23,342 nucleotides of DNA from an uncultured Clostridium sp. (GTDB taxonomy: Bacteria > Bacillota > Clostridia > TANB77 > CAG-508): positions 1-23,342 of the forward strand of contig URWN01000020.1 in NCBI GenBank assembly GCA_900551615.1. The letters are read 5' to 3'. The position numbers and the translations under genes are program-made. The notes under the pieces were generated by a model. The model did no database searches and was not told the origin of the DNA. It saw only the letters and a list, made by a program, of their open reading frames with translations. Positions 7,497-15,229 of this stretch are shown in pieces. Within the stretch, counting starts at the first letter, position 1. Every line of letters starts with the position of its first letter.

Positions 7497-10223
7497 CTAT
7501 TCTTCTCCACCATTGATTTTAAACAACTTAAATATTTCAACAATAACAATTGGTGCCAATACTAAACAAACAAGTTCAACAATATTTTCAGTTGGTAAAA
7601 CTGGAATACTAAATATTTCTCTCAATCCAGGAATCCATAATATAACAAATACTAATAATGCAGATATTACTACAGCTCCAATCAATTTCATATTATTTAA
7701 TATTCCTGTTTTAAATATTGATTTTTTATTATTTCTTACATTAAATACATGTGTTAATTCTGAAAGTGCTAAAGTTACAAATGCCATAGTTTGCCCAACT
7801 TCTATCTTAGATTGGTCAAGTGTTAATCCATTTATAGGTGTTTTTGTTGTTCCAAGTCCTATCATAAATGCAGCAAGTGTAAGCCCACCTATCATTATTC
7901 CCTGATATATAACTCTCCATGTCATTCCTTTTGTAAATACTCCTTTACCTGATTTTACTGGTTTTCGTTCCATTATATCACTATTTGCCGGGTCAAATGC
8001 CAATGCTAATGCAGGTAATGAGTCTGTTACTAAATTAATCCATAAAATATGAATTGGTAACAATATTTCCAAACTGTTGATGTCTGTTATTCCAAACCAT
8101 TTACTAAATAATGGTGTTAATAATGTTGCAAAGAATAACACAATTATTTCACCAACATTACTTGAAAGTAAGAATTGGATTACTTTTAAAATGTTGTCAT
8201 ATATTCTTCTACCTTCTTCAACAGCTGATACTACTGTTGCAAAATTATCATCTGTTAAAATTACATCTGCCGCTTCTTTTGCGACATCTGTTCCAACAAT
8301 TCCCATTGCACAACCAATATCTGCTTTTTTAAGTGCTGGGCTATCATTTACACCATCACCAGTCATTGCGACAACTTCACCATTTTTTTGCCAAGCATTT
8401 ACAATTCTAACTTTATGTTCTGGAGATACCCTTGCATAAACCGAATATTTTCTAACATTTTGTGCTAATTCTTCATCTGTCATTTTTTCTAGCTCTGCAC
8501 CTGTTATTGCTTCATCATCGTTTTCAAGTATTCCTAATTTTTTAGCAATTGCTGTCGCTGTAATTTTATGGTCACCAGTAATCATTACAACTTTTATTCC
8601 AGCAGTTTTACATTTTTCTACTGCAACTTTTGCTTCTTCTCTTGGCGGGTCTATCATTCCAACCATACCTATAAATATCAAGTCGTTTTCTATTTGTTTC
8701 ATTTCTTCTTTTGAAGGAATATGGTCAATTTCTTTATATGCACAGCCTAGTACTCTTAAAGCGTCTTTAGCCATTTCTTCATTTTTTTCTCTTATTTGAT
8801 TTACGTGTTCATTTATATTTTGATGTACTTCATTATTAATTTCATATGCAGAACATCTTTTTAATAATTCATCAATTCCACCTTTTGTAAATACAACATA
8901 TTTTCCGTTCATTTCATTTACAGTTGTCATTAATTTTCTATCTGAATCAAATGGTATTTCTTGAACACGTGGAGTTCTATCATATATACTTGGATCAAAG
9001 TTTAAATTAAATGCCATATCTACTAATGCCGTTTCAGTTGGATCACCTGTTAAAGTCCCATCCTGTGATATTTTTGTATCATTACATAACATATTTGCAT
9101 ATACAAGTTTTTTTAGCTCTTTATCAATTTCATCTTCCTGAATATTGCTTAAATCTCTTATTGCATCATTCCAAAAAACTTTTTCAACTGTCATTTTATT
9201 TTGTGTTAATGTTCCTGTTTTATCTGAACATATAACTGTACTGCTTCCTAATGTTTCAACAGCTGGTAATCTTTTTACAATAGCATTTTTCTTTACCATT
9301 TTTTGAACACCTATTGCTAAAACGATTGTTGATACTGCTGCTAGCCCTTCTGGTATTGCTGCAACTGCTAATGATACAGCTGTCATAAACATTTGAATTG
9401 GTTCTTTTCCTTGTATAAGGCCTACCACAAATATTACTACACAAATTATTAATGCCGCTATTCCTAATGTTTTTCCTAATTTATTTAATTTTTGTTGTAA
9501 TGGTGTTTCTTGTTTTTCTGTTGAATTTATCATACCTGCTATTTTTCCAACTTCTGTTGTCATACCTGTTTCTACAACAATTCCTTTTCCCCTACCATAT
9601 GTTACCAAACTTGATGAAAATAACATATTTTTTCTGTCACCTATTCCAATTTCTGTCTCTTCTATTATTTCTGAAGTTTTTTCAACTGGCACAGATTCTC
9701 CTGTTAATGAGCTTTCTTGTGATTTTAAATTTACTTCTTCTACAATTCTTAAGTCTGCAGGTATATAATCTCCTGTATCTAAAACTACTAAATCACCTGG
9801 TACCAATTCTTTTGCAGGAACCACTTGCATATTTCCATCTCTTATAACTTTTGAAGCATGGTCACTTAATTTTTGTAATGCTTCTAACGATTTTTCCGCT
9901 TTACTTTCTTGTGCTACTCCTATTATTGCATTTACAAGTACCACTATTAATATTATTATTGTATCTGTAATTCCTTCTCCTTGATTAATTCCAACAATTC
10001 CTGATACTACCGCTGCTATTATTAATATTATTATTGAAAAATCTTTAAATTGGTCTAAAAATCTTTGAAATAAAGATTTCTTTTTTCCTGCTTGTAATTC
10101 ATTATATCCTTTTTGTTCTCTTATTTTTTCAATTTGTTCCTCTTTTAGTCCATTTTCTTTGTGTGTACATAATTCTTTTTCAATTTCTTCAATTTCTTTG
10201 TTAAACCAGTTTTTTTTCTCCAT
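7497..10223 (-). CDS. P-type cation (Ca2+/Mn2+) ATPase, P2A family
   Basis: A 908-residue P2-type ATPase of the SERCA/PMCA-like bacterial family, which exports divalent cations from the cytoplasm. In order it has an N-terminal cytosolic region, M1-M2, an actuator loop with TGES near residue 175, and M4 with AAIPEGL near 290. The phosphorylation motif CSDKTGTLTQNKM follows, with the phosphorylated Asp at 334, then the nucleotide domain with KGGIDELLKRC and TGDHKITA, the hinge TGDGVNDSPALKKADIG near 622, and M6 with NLVTDSLPALALAFDP near 729. The C-terminal helices are complete. The M4 and M6 motifs fit one Ca2+/Mn2+ site. The leader carries a yybP-ykoY-type riboswitch, which argues for Mn2+ (or joint Ca2+/Mn2+) transport. 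The start follows TTTGGAGGAAATAAT. The gene stands alone. Confidence 0.95.
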   Translation of the reverse strand: MEKKNWFNKEIEEIEKELCTHKENGLKEEQIEKIREQKGYNELQAGKKKSLFQRFLDQFKDFSIIILIIAAVVSGIVGINQGEGITDTIIILIVVLVNAIIGVAQESKAEKSLEALQKLSDHASKVIRDGNMQVVPAKELVPGDLVVLDTGDYIPADLRIVEEVNLKSQESSLTGESVPVEKTSEIIEETEIGIGDRKNMLFSSSLVTYGRGKGIVVETGMTTEVGKIAGMINSTEKQETPLQQKLNKLGKTLGIAALIICVVIFVVGLIQGKEPIQMFMTAVSLAVAAIPEGLAAVSTIVLAIGVQKMVKKNAIVKRLPAVETLGSSTVICSDKTGTLTQNKMTVEKVFWNDAIRDLSNIQEDEIDKELKKLVYANMLCNDTKISQDGTLTGDPTETALVDMAFNLNFDPSIYDRTPRVQEIPFDSDRKLMTTVNEMNGKYVVFTKGGIDELLKRCSAYEINNEVHQNINEHVNQIREKNEEMAKDALRVLGCAYKEIDHIPSKEEMKQIENDLIFIGMVGMIDPPREEAKVAVEKCKTAGIKVVMITGDHKITATAIAKKLGILENDDEAITGAELEKMTDEELAQNVRKYSVYARVSPEHKVRIVNAWQKNGEVVAMTGDGVNDSPALKKADIGCAMGIVGTDVAKEAADVILTDDNFATVVSAVEEGRRIYDNILKVIQFLLSSNVGEIIVLFFATLLTPLFSKWFGITDINSLEILLPIHILWINLVTDSLPALALAFDPANSDIMERKPVKSGKGVFTKGMTWRVIYQGIMIGGLTLAAFMIGLGTTKTPINGLTLDQSKIEVGQTMAFVTLALSELTHVFNVRNNKKSIFKTGILNNMKLIGAVVISALLVFVILWIPGLREIFSIPVLPTENIVELVCLVLAPIVIVEIFKLFKINGGEE

Positions 10224-10439
10224 ATTATTTCCTCCAAAATTTAGTATTTTGTGTGGTTCCTACATAATTACGTTCTTTATTTAAAATTTTTGGAATTTCG
10301 AGGCCACCACTTTGAATCTCTGCTTTTTTTATTTTTTACTGTTTTTGTTATATTTATACATTGCTATTACTTTCATATAAAATGTACTTTAGACAAGTTT
10401 TTACGCAAAATCTTTAGCTATGTAAAATTTTATATAATA

Positions 10440-10590
10440 TAAATGAGACTTTTAAAAGGAACCTTATAGATAGCTTTATGCTAAAATTCCTTTTAAAAGT
10501 CTCACTTACTTAATTTTATTTAAGCTTACTAACCAGATAATTTCTTATCGCGACTGTTGACTAGTAATTTAAAGCTACTCCCTTTTAATT
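10440..10590 (-). ncRNA. yybP-ykoY (Mn2+-sensing) riboswitch with terminator
   Basis: On the minus strand, the leader of the ATPase gene begins with AAAAGGGAGTAGC (10586-10574). It continues with CTAGTCAACAGTCGCG, matching the two conserved loops of the yybP-ykoY class (GGGGAGUAGC and a CAACA-containing loop). Supporting helices are TTACTA/TAGTAA (10567-10562 with 10531-10526), GATAA-GAAA-TTATC (10549-10536) and CTTAA/TTAAG (10524-10509). The aptamer closes with GAGACTTTT. That same CTTTT also starts an 18-bp perfect hairpin (10487-10504 with 10444-10461) followed by a T-rich run, so aptamer P1 and terminator exclude each other. This predicts that Mn2+ binding turns the ATPase on. The class assignment is from memory of the consensus. 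Confidence 0.85.
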
Positions 10591-10636
10591 TTTATTTTCC
10601 ATTAATTATCTCTTTACTTTTAATATTTTTTTTCAT

Positions 10637-10665
10637 TATTTACTCTAATATTTACAAAAATTCAA
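10637..10665 (-). promoter_or_regulatory. Possible promoter of the riboswitch-ATPase transcript
   Basis: TTGAAT (10660-10665) and TAAATA (10637-10642) are 17 bp apart on the minus strand, about 45 nt before the aptamer. Read-through from tRNA-Glu, which ends just upstream with no evident terminator, is an alternative. Confidence 0.4.
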
Positions 10666-10669
10666 ATTT

Positions 10670-10744
10670 TGGTGACCCCTACGGGAATCGAACCCATGAT
10701 TCCACCTTGAGAGGGTGGCGTCTTAACCGCTTGACCAAGGGGCC
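10670..10744 (-). tRNA. tRNA-Glu(CTC)
   Basis: The minus strand folds into a full cloverleaf. The acceptor is GGCCCCT/AGGGGTC with one G-T pair, the D-arm is GTC/GAC, and the anticodon stem CCACC/GGTGG holds loop CTCTCAA, giving anticodon CTC. The T-arm is ATGGG-TTCGATT-CCCGT. The discriminator A and an encoded CCA (10670-10672) complete it. The length of 75 nt includes CCA. Confidence 0.96.
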
Positions 10745-10762
10745 ACATAAATAACTTTATTA

Positions 10763-10791
10763 TTTATACCATTTTTTTAGTATTTAGTCAA
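10763..10791 (-). promoter_or_regulatory. tRNA-Glu promoter
   Basis: TTGACT (10786-10791) and TATAAA (10763-10768) have 17-bp spacing on the minus strand, about 20 nt before the tRNA. The -35 overlaps the stop codon of mrnC. Confidence 0.65.
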
Positions 10792-11183
10792 GCAGTTTTA
10801 TCTAAAATTTCTTTAAGTCTTTTATTTTGTTTTGTCAAATACAAGTAACCAATCAAAGCCTCAAATGCTGTTGAATACATATAGTCTTGAACATTTGCAT
10901 TTTTTGGTAGATGATGATTTTCTGCATTTCTTCCTCTTCTTACTATATCTTGCTCTTTTTCTGTTAATTCTTCATATATATTCTTTAATGTTTCAGCTTG
11001 TGCTTTTGCCTTAACATGTTTAATAGCCTCTATATGTAATGCATGTGGCTTTAATTTTGTTTCATTTACTAATTTTGTTCTTATATATAATTCATAAACA
11101 CAGTCTCCTACATACGCCCATGTTAAAGGAGGCATTAAATTTACTTCTTGTTCATCCTTTTTTAATTCTATAAAATCATTCAT
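10788..11183 (-). CDS. mrnC: Mini-ribonuclease 3
   Basis: Mini-III is a small RNase III-like enzyme lacking the dsRNA-binding domain. It matures 23S rRNA in Bacillota. The 131-residue length fits. Family features are LTWAYVGDCVYELYIRTKLV (with the catalytic-site Asp in GDCVYELY), RRGRNAENHHLPKNA and the second acidic motif STAFEALIGYLYL. The gene follows rbgA by 26 bp, so the two ribosome-maturation genes probably share one transcript. In many Clostridia mrnC follows cysS, which is not seen here. Confidence 0.95.
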   Translation of the reverse strand: MNDFIELKKDEQEVNLMPPLTWAYVGDCVYELYIRTKLVNETKLKPHALHIEAIKHVKAKAQAETLKNIYEELTEKEQDIVRRGRNAENHHLPKNANVQDYMYSTAFEALIGYLYLTKQNKRLKEILDKTA

Positions 11184-11209
11184 TATTTTTTCCTTTCACC
11201 CTGCTTTAC

Positions 11210-12106
11210 TTAGGGTTGTTCTATTGTCATCTTTCCTAATTTTCCATTTTTAAATTCATCTAATATTAATCTTGATGTTTTTTCTTCATCAATTCTTCCA
11301 CCAGACATTATACATCCTCTTTTTTTGCCTATTTCTAGCATTATTTCATAAATATTATTGTTTTCTGGTTGATCCTGATTCAATGTTTCTTCTACATAAT
11401 TTTCATCTAATTTATATCTTTCACATAATTTTGTTCTATAATTTTCTAATAAAAATTTTGTTAATTGATATGCAATTTCTACTTTGTCCAATATTTCCTC
11501 TTTTATTGTTCCAGTAAAACATAAGTGTAGTGCTACTTCTTCGCTTTCAAATTTTGGCCATAATACACCTGGTGTATCTAATAATTCTATTTTTTCATTT
11601 ATTCGTATCCATTGTTTTTGCTTTGTAAATCCAGGCTTGTTTCCTACCCCTGCCGTTGTTCTTTTTGATATTCTATTTATGAATGATGATTTACCTACAT
11701 TTGGTATTCCTAATATCATTGCTCTTATTTTTCTTCCTGTTCTTCCTTTTTCAGCATGAGCATCTAAATCTACTTGCATTATTTTTTCTATTTGCCTAAT
11801 ACATTCATCTATTCCTCTTCCTGAATTTGAGTCTACTAGTACTGCTGGTATATTTTTCTTTTTGAAGTATTCTATCCATAATTTGTTTTGTCTATCATCT
11901 GATAAATCACATTTATTTAATACTATTATTTTCTTTTTGTTTTTTGTTATCTCTGCTATATTTGGATTTTGGCTTGATATTGGTATACGTGCATCTAATA
12001 ATTCAATTACTATGTCTATTAATTTTAAGTCTTGTATTATTTGCTTTTTAGTTTTTGCCATATGGCCTGGGTACCAATTTATATTTGTTTTATTTTCATT
12101 ATTCAT
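11210..12106 (-). CDS. rbgA: Ribosome biogenesis GTPase RbgA (YlqF)
   Basis: RbgA is a circularly permuted GTPase needed for late assembly of the 50S subunit. The G motifs occur in permuted order: NKCDLSD (G4), a G5-like segment VDSNSGRGID, then GIPNVGKSSFINR (G1/P-loop), the TTAGVGNKPGFTK switch (G2) and DTPGVLWPKF (G3). The N-terminus INWYPGHMAKTKKQI is diagnostic. The reading frame is open upstream to 12193, but the AAGGTGAT site at 12111-12118 selects the second of two adjacent ATGs (12106, possibly 12109). This gives 298 residues, close to the B. subtilis protein. The promoter is at 12165-12193. Confidence 0.95.
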   Translation of the reverse strand: MNNENKTNINWYPGHMAKTKKQIIQDLKLIDIVIELLDARIPISSQNPNIAEITKNKKKIIVLNKCDLSDDRQNKLWIEYFKKKNIPAVLVDSNSGRGIDECIRQIEKIMQVDLDAHAEKGRTGRKIRAMILGIPNVGKSSFINRISKRTTAGVGNKPGFTKQKQWIRINEKIELLDTPGVLWPKFESEEVALHLCFTGTIKEEILDKVEIAYQLTKFLLENYRTKLCERYKLDENYVEETLNQDQPENNNIYEIMLEIGKKRGCIMSGGRIDEEKTSRLILDEFKNGKLGKMTIEQP

Positions 12107-12164
12107 CATTATCACCTTCAATTCTATTTTCTTCCAAGTATTTATTATATAATTGATATTATAT

Positions 12165-12193
12165 ATTTTAACACAAAAAAAATATATTTTCAA
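12165..12193 (-). promoter_or_regulatory. rbgA-mrnC promoter
   Basis: TTGAAA (12188-12193) and TAAAAT (12165-12170) are 17 bp apart on the minus strand. The leader is about 50 nt. This places the true rbgA start well inside the open frame. Confidence 0.65.
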
Positions 12194-12250
12194 TTAGCGT
12201 TATTTTCTCTTTTATAAATAAATTCTGCACAAAAGTTAACAATATTATGA

Positions 12251-12281
12251 CATAAAAATGAACTACAAATCAAGTAGTTCA
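12251..12281 (-). terminator. Terminator of the small membrane protein gene
   Basis: TGAACTAC/GTAGTTCA (8 bp, 7-nt loop; 12259-12266 with 12274-12281) is followed on the minus strand by TTTTT. It begins directly after the stop codon at 12282. Confidence 0.85.
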
Positions 12282-12761
12282 CTACATAGTCCTATAATTA
12301 TTTTTATCTGCTCTATCATCTAATTTTCTATCAAATTCTTCATTTTTATAAAACCAATCTTTTTTTTTGTCTTTAGGATTCTCTTTTCTATTTTTATCTA
12401 ACAATAAATCTAATAATACAGCCAACGGTAAAATTATTCCAATTACAGAAAATATAAAATCTGTACTCTGCGCTACTGTCAATTGTCCATTATTAGCCAT
12501 AATATTTAATTTATCTGTTACATCTCCTCCAAAATATACAGCATGGATTGCAAGGTACAATAAACTACCCACTAATTTCCTTTTTACAATCAAAATAGCA
12601 CATACCAGTGTTGCAAATAAAATTACTATTTCAAATGTTTCATTTATTGGTGTAATTCCAAGAAAATTACTTCCCATTTCTGCAGATAAAGTAATAACTA
12701 TTCTAAGAATCCAAAATACTATCATAAACATTACTACTAAATATGTTGAAAATTTTTTCAT
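12282..12761 (-). CDS. Small integral membrane protein, unknown function
   Basis: A 159-residue protein with about four transmembrane helices: residues 5-25, 44-60, 64-80 and 102-122. A hydrophilic, highly charged tail follows (LDKNRKENPKDKKKDW, then FYKNEEFDRKLDDRADKNNYRTM). I recall similar proteins with the DRADKNxY ending in uncultured Clostridium genomes, but no function is known to me. The start has a GGAGGAAGA site 4-5 nt upstream. It is transcribed alone between the GGGAC repeat cluster and its terminator. Confidence 0.8.
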   Translation of the reverse strand: MKKFSTYLVVMFMIVFWILRIVITLSAEMGSNFLGITPINETFEIVILFATLVCAILIVKRKLVGSLLYLAIHAVYFGGDVTDKLNIMANNGQLTVAQSTDFIFSVIGIILPLAVLLDLLLDKNRKENPKDKKKDWFYKNEEFDRKLDDRADKNNYRTM

Positions 12762-12800
12762 AACTCTTCCTCCGTTTTCTTTTCATAATATACAACATCT

Positions 12801-12904
12801 GTTCTTTTGGGACATTTTTGTCCCATCAGATCAGAAACGTCCCAACTGGCCCCTGGCCAAATTGGCCCTGTCCAAAAAGAACCGTCCCCATTGGACAGTT
12901 CTTT
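12801..12904. repeat. Cluster of GGGAC-type inverted repeats (REP-like)
   Basis: About 100 bp, strikingly GC-rich for this DNA, with several nested palindromes: TGGGACA/TGTCCCA (12808-12814 with 12819-12825), GGCCAA/TTGGCC around 12855-12867, and the 12-bp hairpin at 12876-12904. On the minus strand it includes GGGGACGGTTCTTTTTGGAC, a motif I recall as a dispersed intergenic repeat of Clostridia. A shorter relative forms the glgP terminator at 2102-2133. No transposase gene is adjacent. Confidence 0.7.
12874..12904 (-). terminator. Terminator of the DUF1292 gene within the repeat cluster
   Basis: In minus-strand RNA, AAAGAACTGTCC (12904-12893) pairs with GGACGGTTCTTT (12887-12876) over 12 bp with one U-G pair. 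Two further T residues continue the tail. It starts 4 nt after the stop codon at 12909. Confidence 0.75.
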
Positions 12905-12908
12905 AAAA

Positions 12909-13217
12909 TTAATCTACAAAGTCAAAATCATCTTTAAATTTTTCTTTGAATATTTCAAATACTTTGTTTAATGTGTCTTCATCTTCTACACTTACATATG
13001 ATTCTTCTTCTGAGTCTTCATCATCATTGTCTTCTACTTTTAGTATTACAACTTCTCCTTCGTCCTCTTCTCCTTCGTCTGTTACTGGCAATAATACTAC
13101 ATATTCTTCATCTTCTAAGTCTATTAAATCTAAAAATTCAAATTTTACTTCATTTCCATCTTCATCATTTAATATTACTATGTTATCTAAATCTTCTCCC
13201 TCATAATTTTCGTCCAT
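12909..13217 (-). CDS. DUF1292 family acidic protein (YrzB-like)
   Basis: A 102-residue, extremely acidic protein. The DUF1292 core is visible: NIVILNDEDGNEVKFEFLDL, then DEEYVVLLPV, then EGEVVILKVE, then a C-terminal SVEDEDTLNKVFEIFKEKF. The family function is unknown. In many Bacillota it follows ireB and ruvX, exactly as here, which supports the assignment. The start has an AAAGGAGAA site upstream. It has its own promoter at 13331-13359 and a leader of about 105 nt, so it can be expressed apart from ruvX. Confidence 0.9.
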   Translation of the reverse strand: MDENYEGEDLDNIVILNDEDGNEVKFEFLDLIDLEDEEYVVLLPVTDEGEEDEGEVVILKVEDNDDEDSEEESYVSVEDEDTLNKVFEIFKEKFKDDFDFVD

Positions 13218-13330
13218 AATTTAAATTCTCCTTTCTTTTAGCTATATTAAAGTGCTTACAAACTTTAACTGCTATTTTTATGAATTATTTATTTCATAAT
13301 TTTATATTTAATAAATTAAATATCGTAATT

Positions 13331-13359
13331 ATAATATCTTATTTTTAATTTTTTTGCAA
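13331..13359 (-). promoter_or_regulatory. Promoter of the DUF1292 gene
   Basis: TTGCAA (13354-13359) and TATTAT (13331-13336) are 17 bp apart on the minus strand, inside the ruvX-DUF1292 gap. Confidence 0.6.
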
Positions 13360-13387
13360 CCATTTTATAAAATTTTTTATATTATTT

Positions 13388-13816
13388 TTAATTGTTAATA
13401 TTACAATTTCTATTTATATATGTTTCTAAAATATACACTGCAGATATAGTATCTACAATATCACGTTTTTTATTCTTATTGATGTCTAAAAAGTTCATAG
13501 TTTTATGAGCTGCAACAGTTGTAAGTCTCTCATCTATGGTTTCAATTTTTAATTTATTATATTTGCATTTAAGTTTATGTATAAATTGCTCTGTTTTTTC
13601 TGCTCTAACAGTTTTTTCTCCCTTTAAATTATATGGCATACCTACTATTAAAGTATCAACTTCGTATTTTTCTAATATTTCGTCTAATCTTCTTAAAACT
13701 ATTTTATCAGAATTATTTCGTTGAATTGTTTCTAGCCCTTGTGCTGTAATATTTAGTGGATCTGTTATTGCTATTCCAACTCGTGCATCTCCATAATCTA
13801 TTCCTAATTTTCTCAT
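13388..13816 (-). CDS. ruvX: Holliday junction resolvase-like protein RuvX (YqgF family)
   Basis: A 142-residue RNase H-fold protein of the YqgF/RuvX family, linked to pre-16S rRNA 5'-end processing and possibly to Holliday junction cleavage. Visible acidic catalytic residues are LGIDYGDARVGIAITDP at the N-terminus, TIDERLTT in the middle, and RDIVDTISAVYIL near the end. VDTLIVGMPYNLKG is the usual core strand. The ATG overlaps the ireB stop codon (TAATG), so the two are translationally coupled. Confidence 0.95.
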   Translation of the reverse strand: MRKLGIDYGDARVGIAITDPLNITAQGLETIQRNNSDKIVLRRLDEILEKYEVDTLIVGMPYNLKGEKTVRAEKTEQFIHKLKCKYNKLKIETIDERLTTVAAHKTMNFLDINKNKKRDIVDTISAVYILETYINRNCNINN

Positions 13817-14079
13817 TATTCGTCCTCTAATCCTAATCCTATATAGCTTTTTACCATTTTTTCTAGTAATTCATCTCTTTCTATTGTTCTTATTTTATTT
13901 CTTGCATCATTATAACTTGTTATATAAGTTGGATCTCCTGATAATATATAACCTACAATTTGGTTTATTGGATTATATCCTTTTTCTGTTAAAGCTTGAT
14001 ATACTTCTTTTAGTATTTCCTTTGCTTTAGTATTTTCTTCTCTTTCAACTTGAAAACTCATTGTTTTATCAAAATCCAT
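13816..14079 (-). CDS. ireB: IreB family regulatory phosphoprotein (UPF0297, YrzL)
   Basis: An 87-residue small cytoplasmic protein. In Enterococcus faecalis IreB is a substrate of the Ser/Thr kinase IreK and affects cephalosporin resistance. Family features are an N-terminal Thr (KTMSF), a helix LKEVYQALTEKGYNPINQIVGYILSGDPTYITSYNDARNKIRTIERDELLEKMV in which the GYILSGDPxYI segment is diagnostic. The site AAAGGAGGTATAAACC precedes the ATG. In many Bacillota alaS lies upstream, but here the upstream gene is a GAF/GGDEF-like protein 46 bp away. Confidence 0.95.
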   Translation of the reverse strand: MDFDKTMSFQVEREENTKAKEILKEVYQALTEKGYNPINQIVGYILSGDPTYITSYNDARNKIRTIERDELLEKMVKSYIGLGLEDE

Positions 14080-14125
14080 GGTTTATACCTCCTTTAACTT
14101 TATTATATAAATCAGTTTACTCAAT

Positions 14126-15205
14126 TTATATATTAGTAATATCACTTTCTTCTGAATTACAATTGTCTAGATATTCTTCTTGTTTTTTTAGTATTTCTTC
14201 AAGACCTGTTCCTTTATAATATGTTGATAGTGTAAAGTTTAATCTAGGATATGCTGATATTTTTTCATTTTCTTCTAGCTTAATTTCTGTATTTTCTATT
14301 TTTTCTTTTAAGTCATTTACAAATTCAACAACACCATTTAATTCTACACCTGAAAATACTATAACAAATTTAGGTCCCATATATCTAATATACACATATT
14401 GATTTGATATATTAGATTTTATATATTCACTAATTTTTTCTATAACTTGATTTCCTAATTCTCTGCAACATTTATGATTAATTTCTTCTAAATTTGTTAT
14501 TTTATACATACATACTGTTGAAGTTGTATATTGATCTATTATTTTCCTTCCTTCACCATATAAATATTCTTCTGAATATAATCCAGAAAATAAATCTTTT
14601 CTAACAATTGATTCTAGTGTTTTTTGATGTACAACTGTTTTTAATACTGCAACTATATTATCTTTTATTACCTCTAAAACAGTTGTATCAACATTGTCAA
14701 AGTCATGTGGTGTTCCACTTTCTATTATCCAATATCCTATATAAACATTATCTATATATAATGGAAAGAATATTGCTGATTTAGCTCTTCCAAATTCCAT
14801 TTTTTGATATGGTAATCTTTCTTGGTCATTGTTTACTGTAACATACTTAGGGGTTGCTTGTGCTATACTGTCTTTAAACATGTCTACATCTTGTAATGAA
14901 CGTAATGCATCCCAATGTATTTGATCTACATTTGATGCTTTTATTTCATACTCAGCTCCATTAAAGACAACAATAGTTGAATATTTTATTTCATATTTTT
15001 CTATTAGTATATCATTAATTCTTTTTATTTTATCATCTACTGTAGATGTTTCACCTATAGTACTCATAAAATCTTGAACTACTGATAGATTATTTATTTT
15101 CTGGTTAATATTTTTATATGTTTGTATTTTTTTATGAATGCTAACATTATACATTATTAATCCTAAAACTGCTATTATTAATATTACTATTACTACTGCT
15201 AACAC
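14126..15205 (-). CDS. Membrane-anchored GAF plus degenerate GGDEF protein
   Basis: 359 residues: one N-terminal transmembrane helix (1-20), a short coiled segment, a GAF-like domain (about 45-195, with AKSAIFFPLYIDNVYIGYWIIES), then a GGDEF-like fold (about 205-330, starting RKDLFSGLYSEEYL). The expected GGDEF signature reads MGPKF (RYMGPKFVIVF, near residue 275-280), so diguanylate cyclase activity is very unlikely. It may bind nucleotide or act as a protein-protein module. The start is a GTG preceded by AGGGGGG at 5-6 nt. It is 24 bp after the 833-aa ATPase-like gene and probably belongs to its operon. Confidence 0.8.
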   Translation of the reverse strand: MLAVVIVILIIAVLGLIMYNVSIHKKIQTYKNINQKINNLSVVQDFMSTIGETSTVDDKIKRINDILIEKYEIKYSTIVVFNGAEYEIKASNVDQIHWDALRSLQDVDMFKDSIAQATPKYVTVNNDQERLPYQKMEFGRAKSAIFFPLYIDNVYIGYWIIESGTPHDFDNVDTTVLEVIKDNIVAVLKTVVHQKTLESIVRKDLFSGLYSEEYLYGEGRKIIDQYTTSTVCMYKITNLEEINHKCCRELGNQVIEKISEYIKSNISNQYVYIRYMGPKFVIVFSGVELNGVVEFVNDLKEKIENTEIKLEENEKISAYPRLNFTLSTYYKGTGLEEILKKQEEYLDNCNSEESDITNI

Positions 15206-15229
15206 CTTTTTCCCCCCTAATGTTATTTT

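Noticed and set aside
7471..8439. Plus-strand open frames antisense to the P-type ATPase
   Set aside because: They mirror conserved ATPase codons in reverse and have no start signals or recognisable domains.
10444..10504. The 18-bp perfect inverted repeat as a MITE or insertion-sequence end
   Set aside because: It lacks a target duplication and is better explained as the terminator of the riboswitch leader.
10557..10754. Plus-strand open frame running through the tRNA-Glu gene
   Set aside because: It crosses a complete tRNA and a riboswitch on the other strand; no ribosome binding site.
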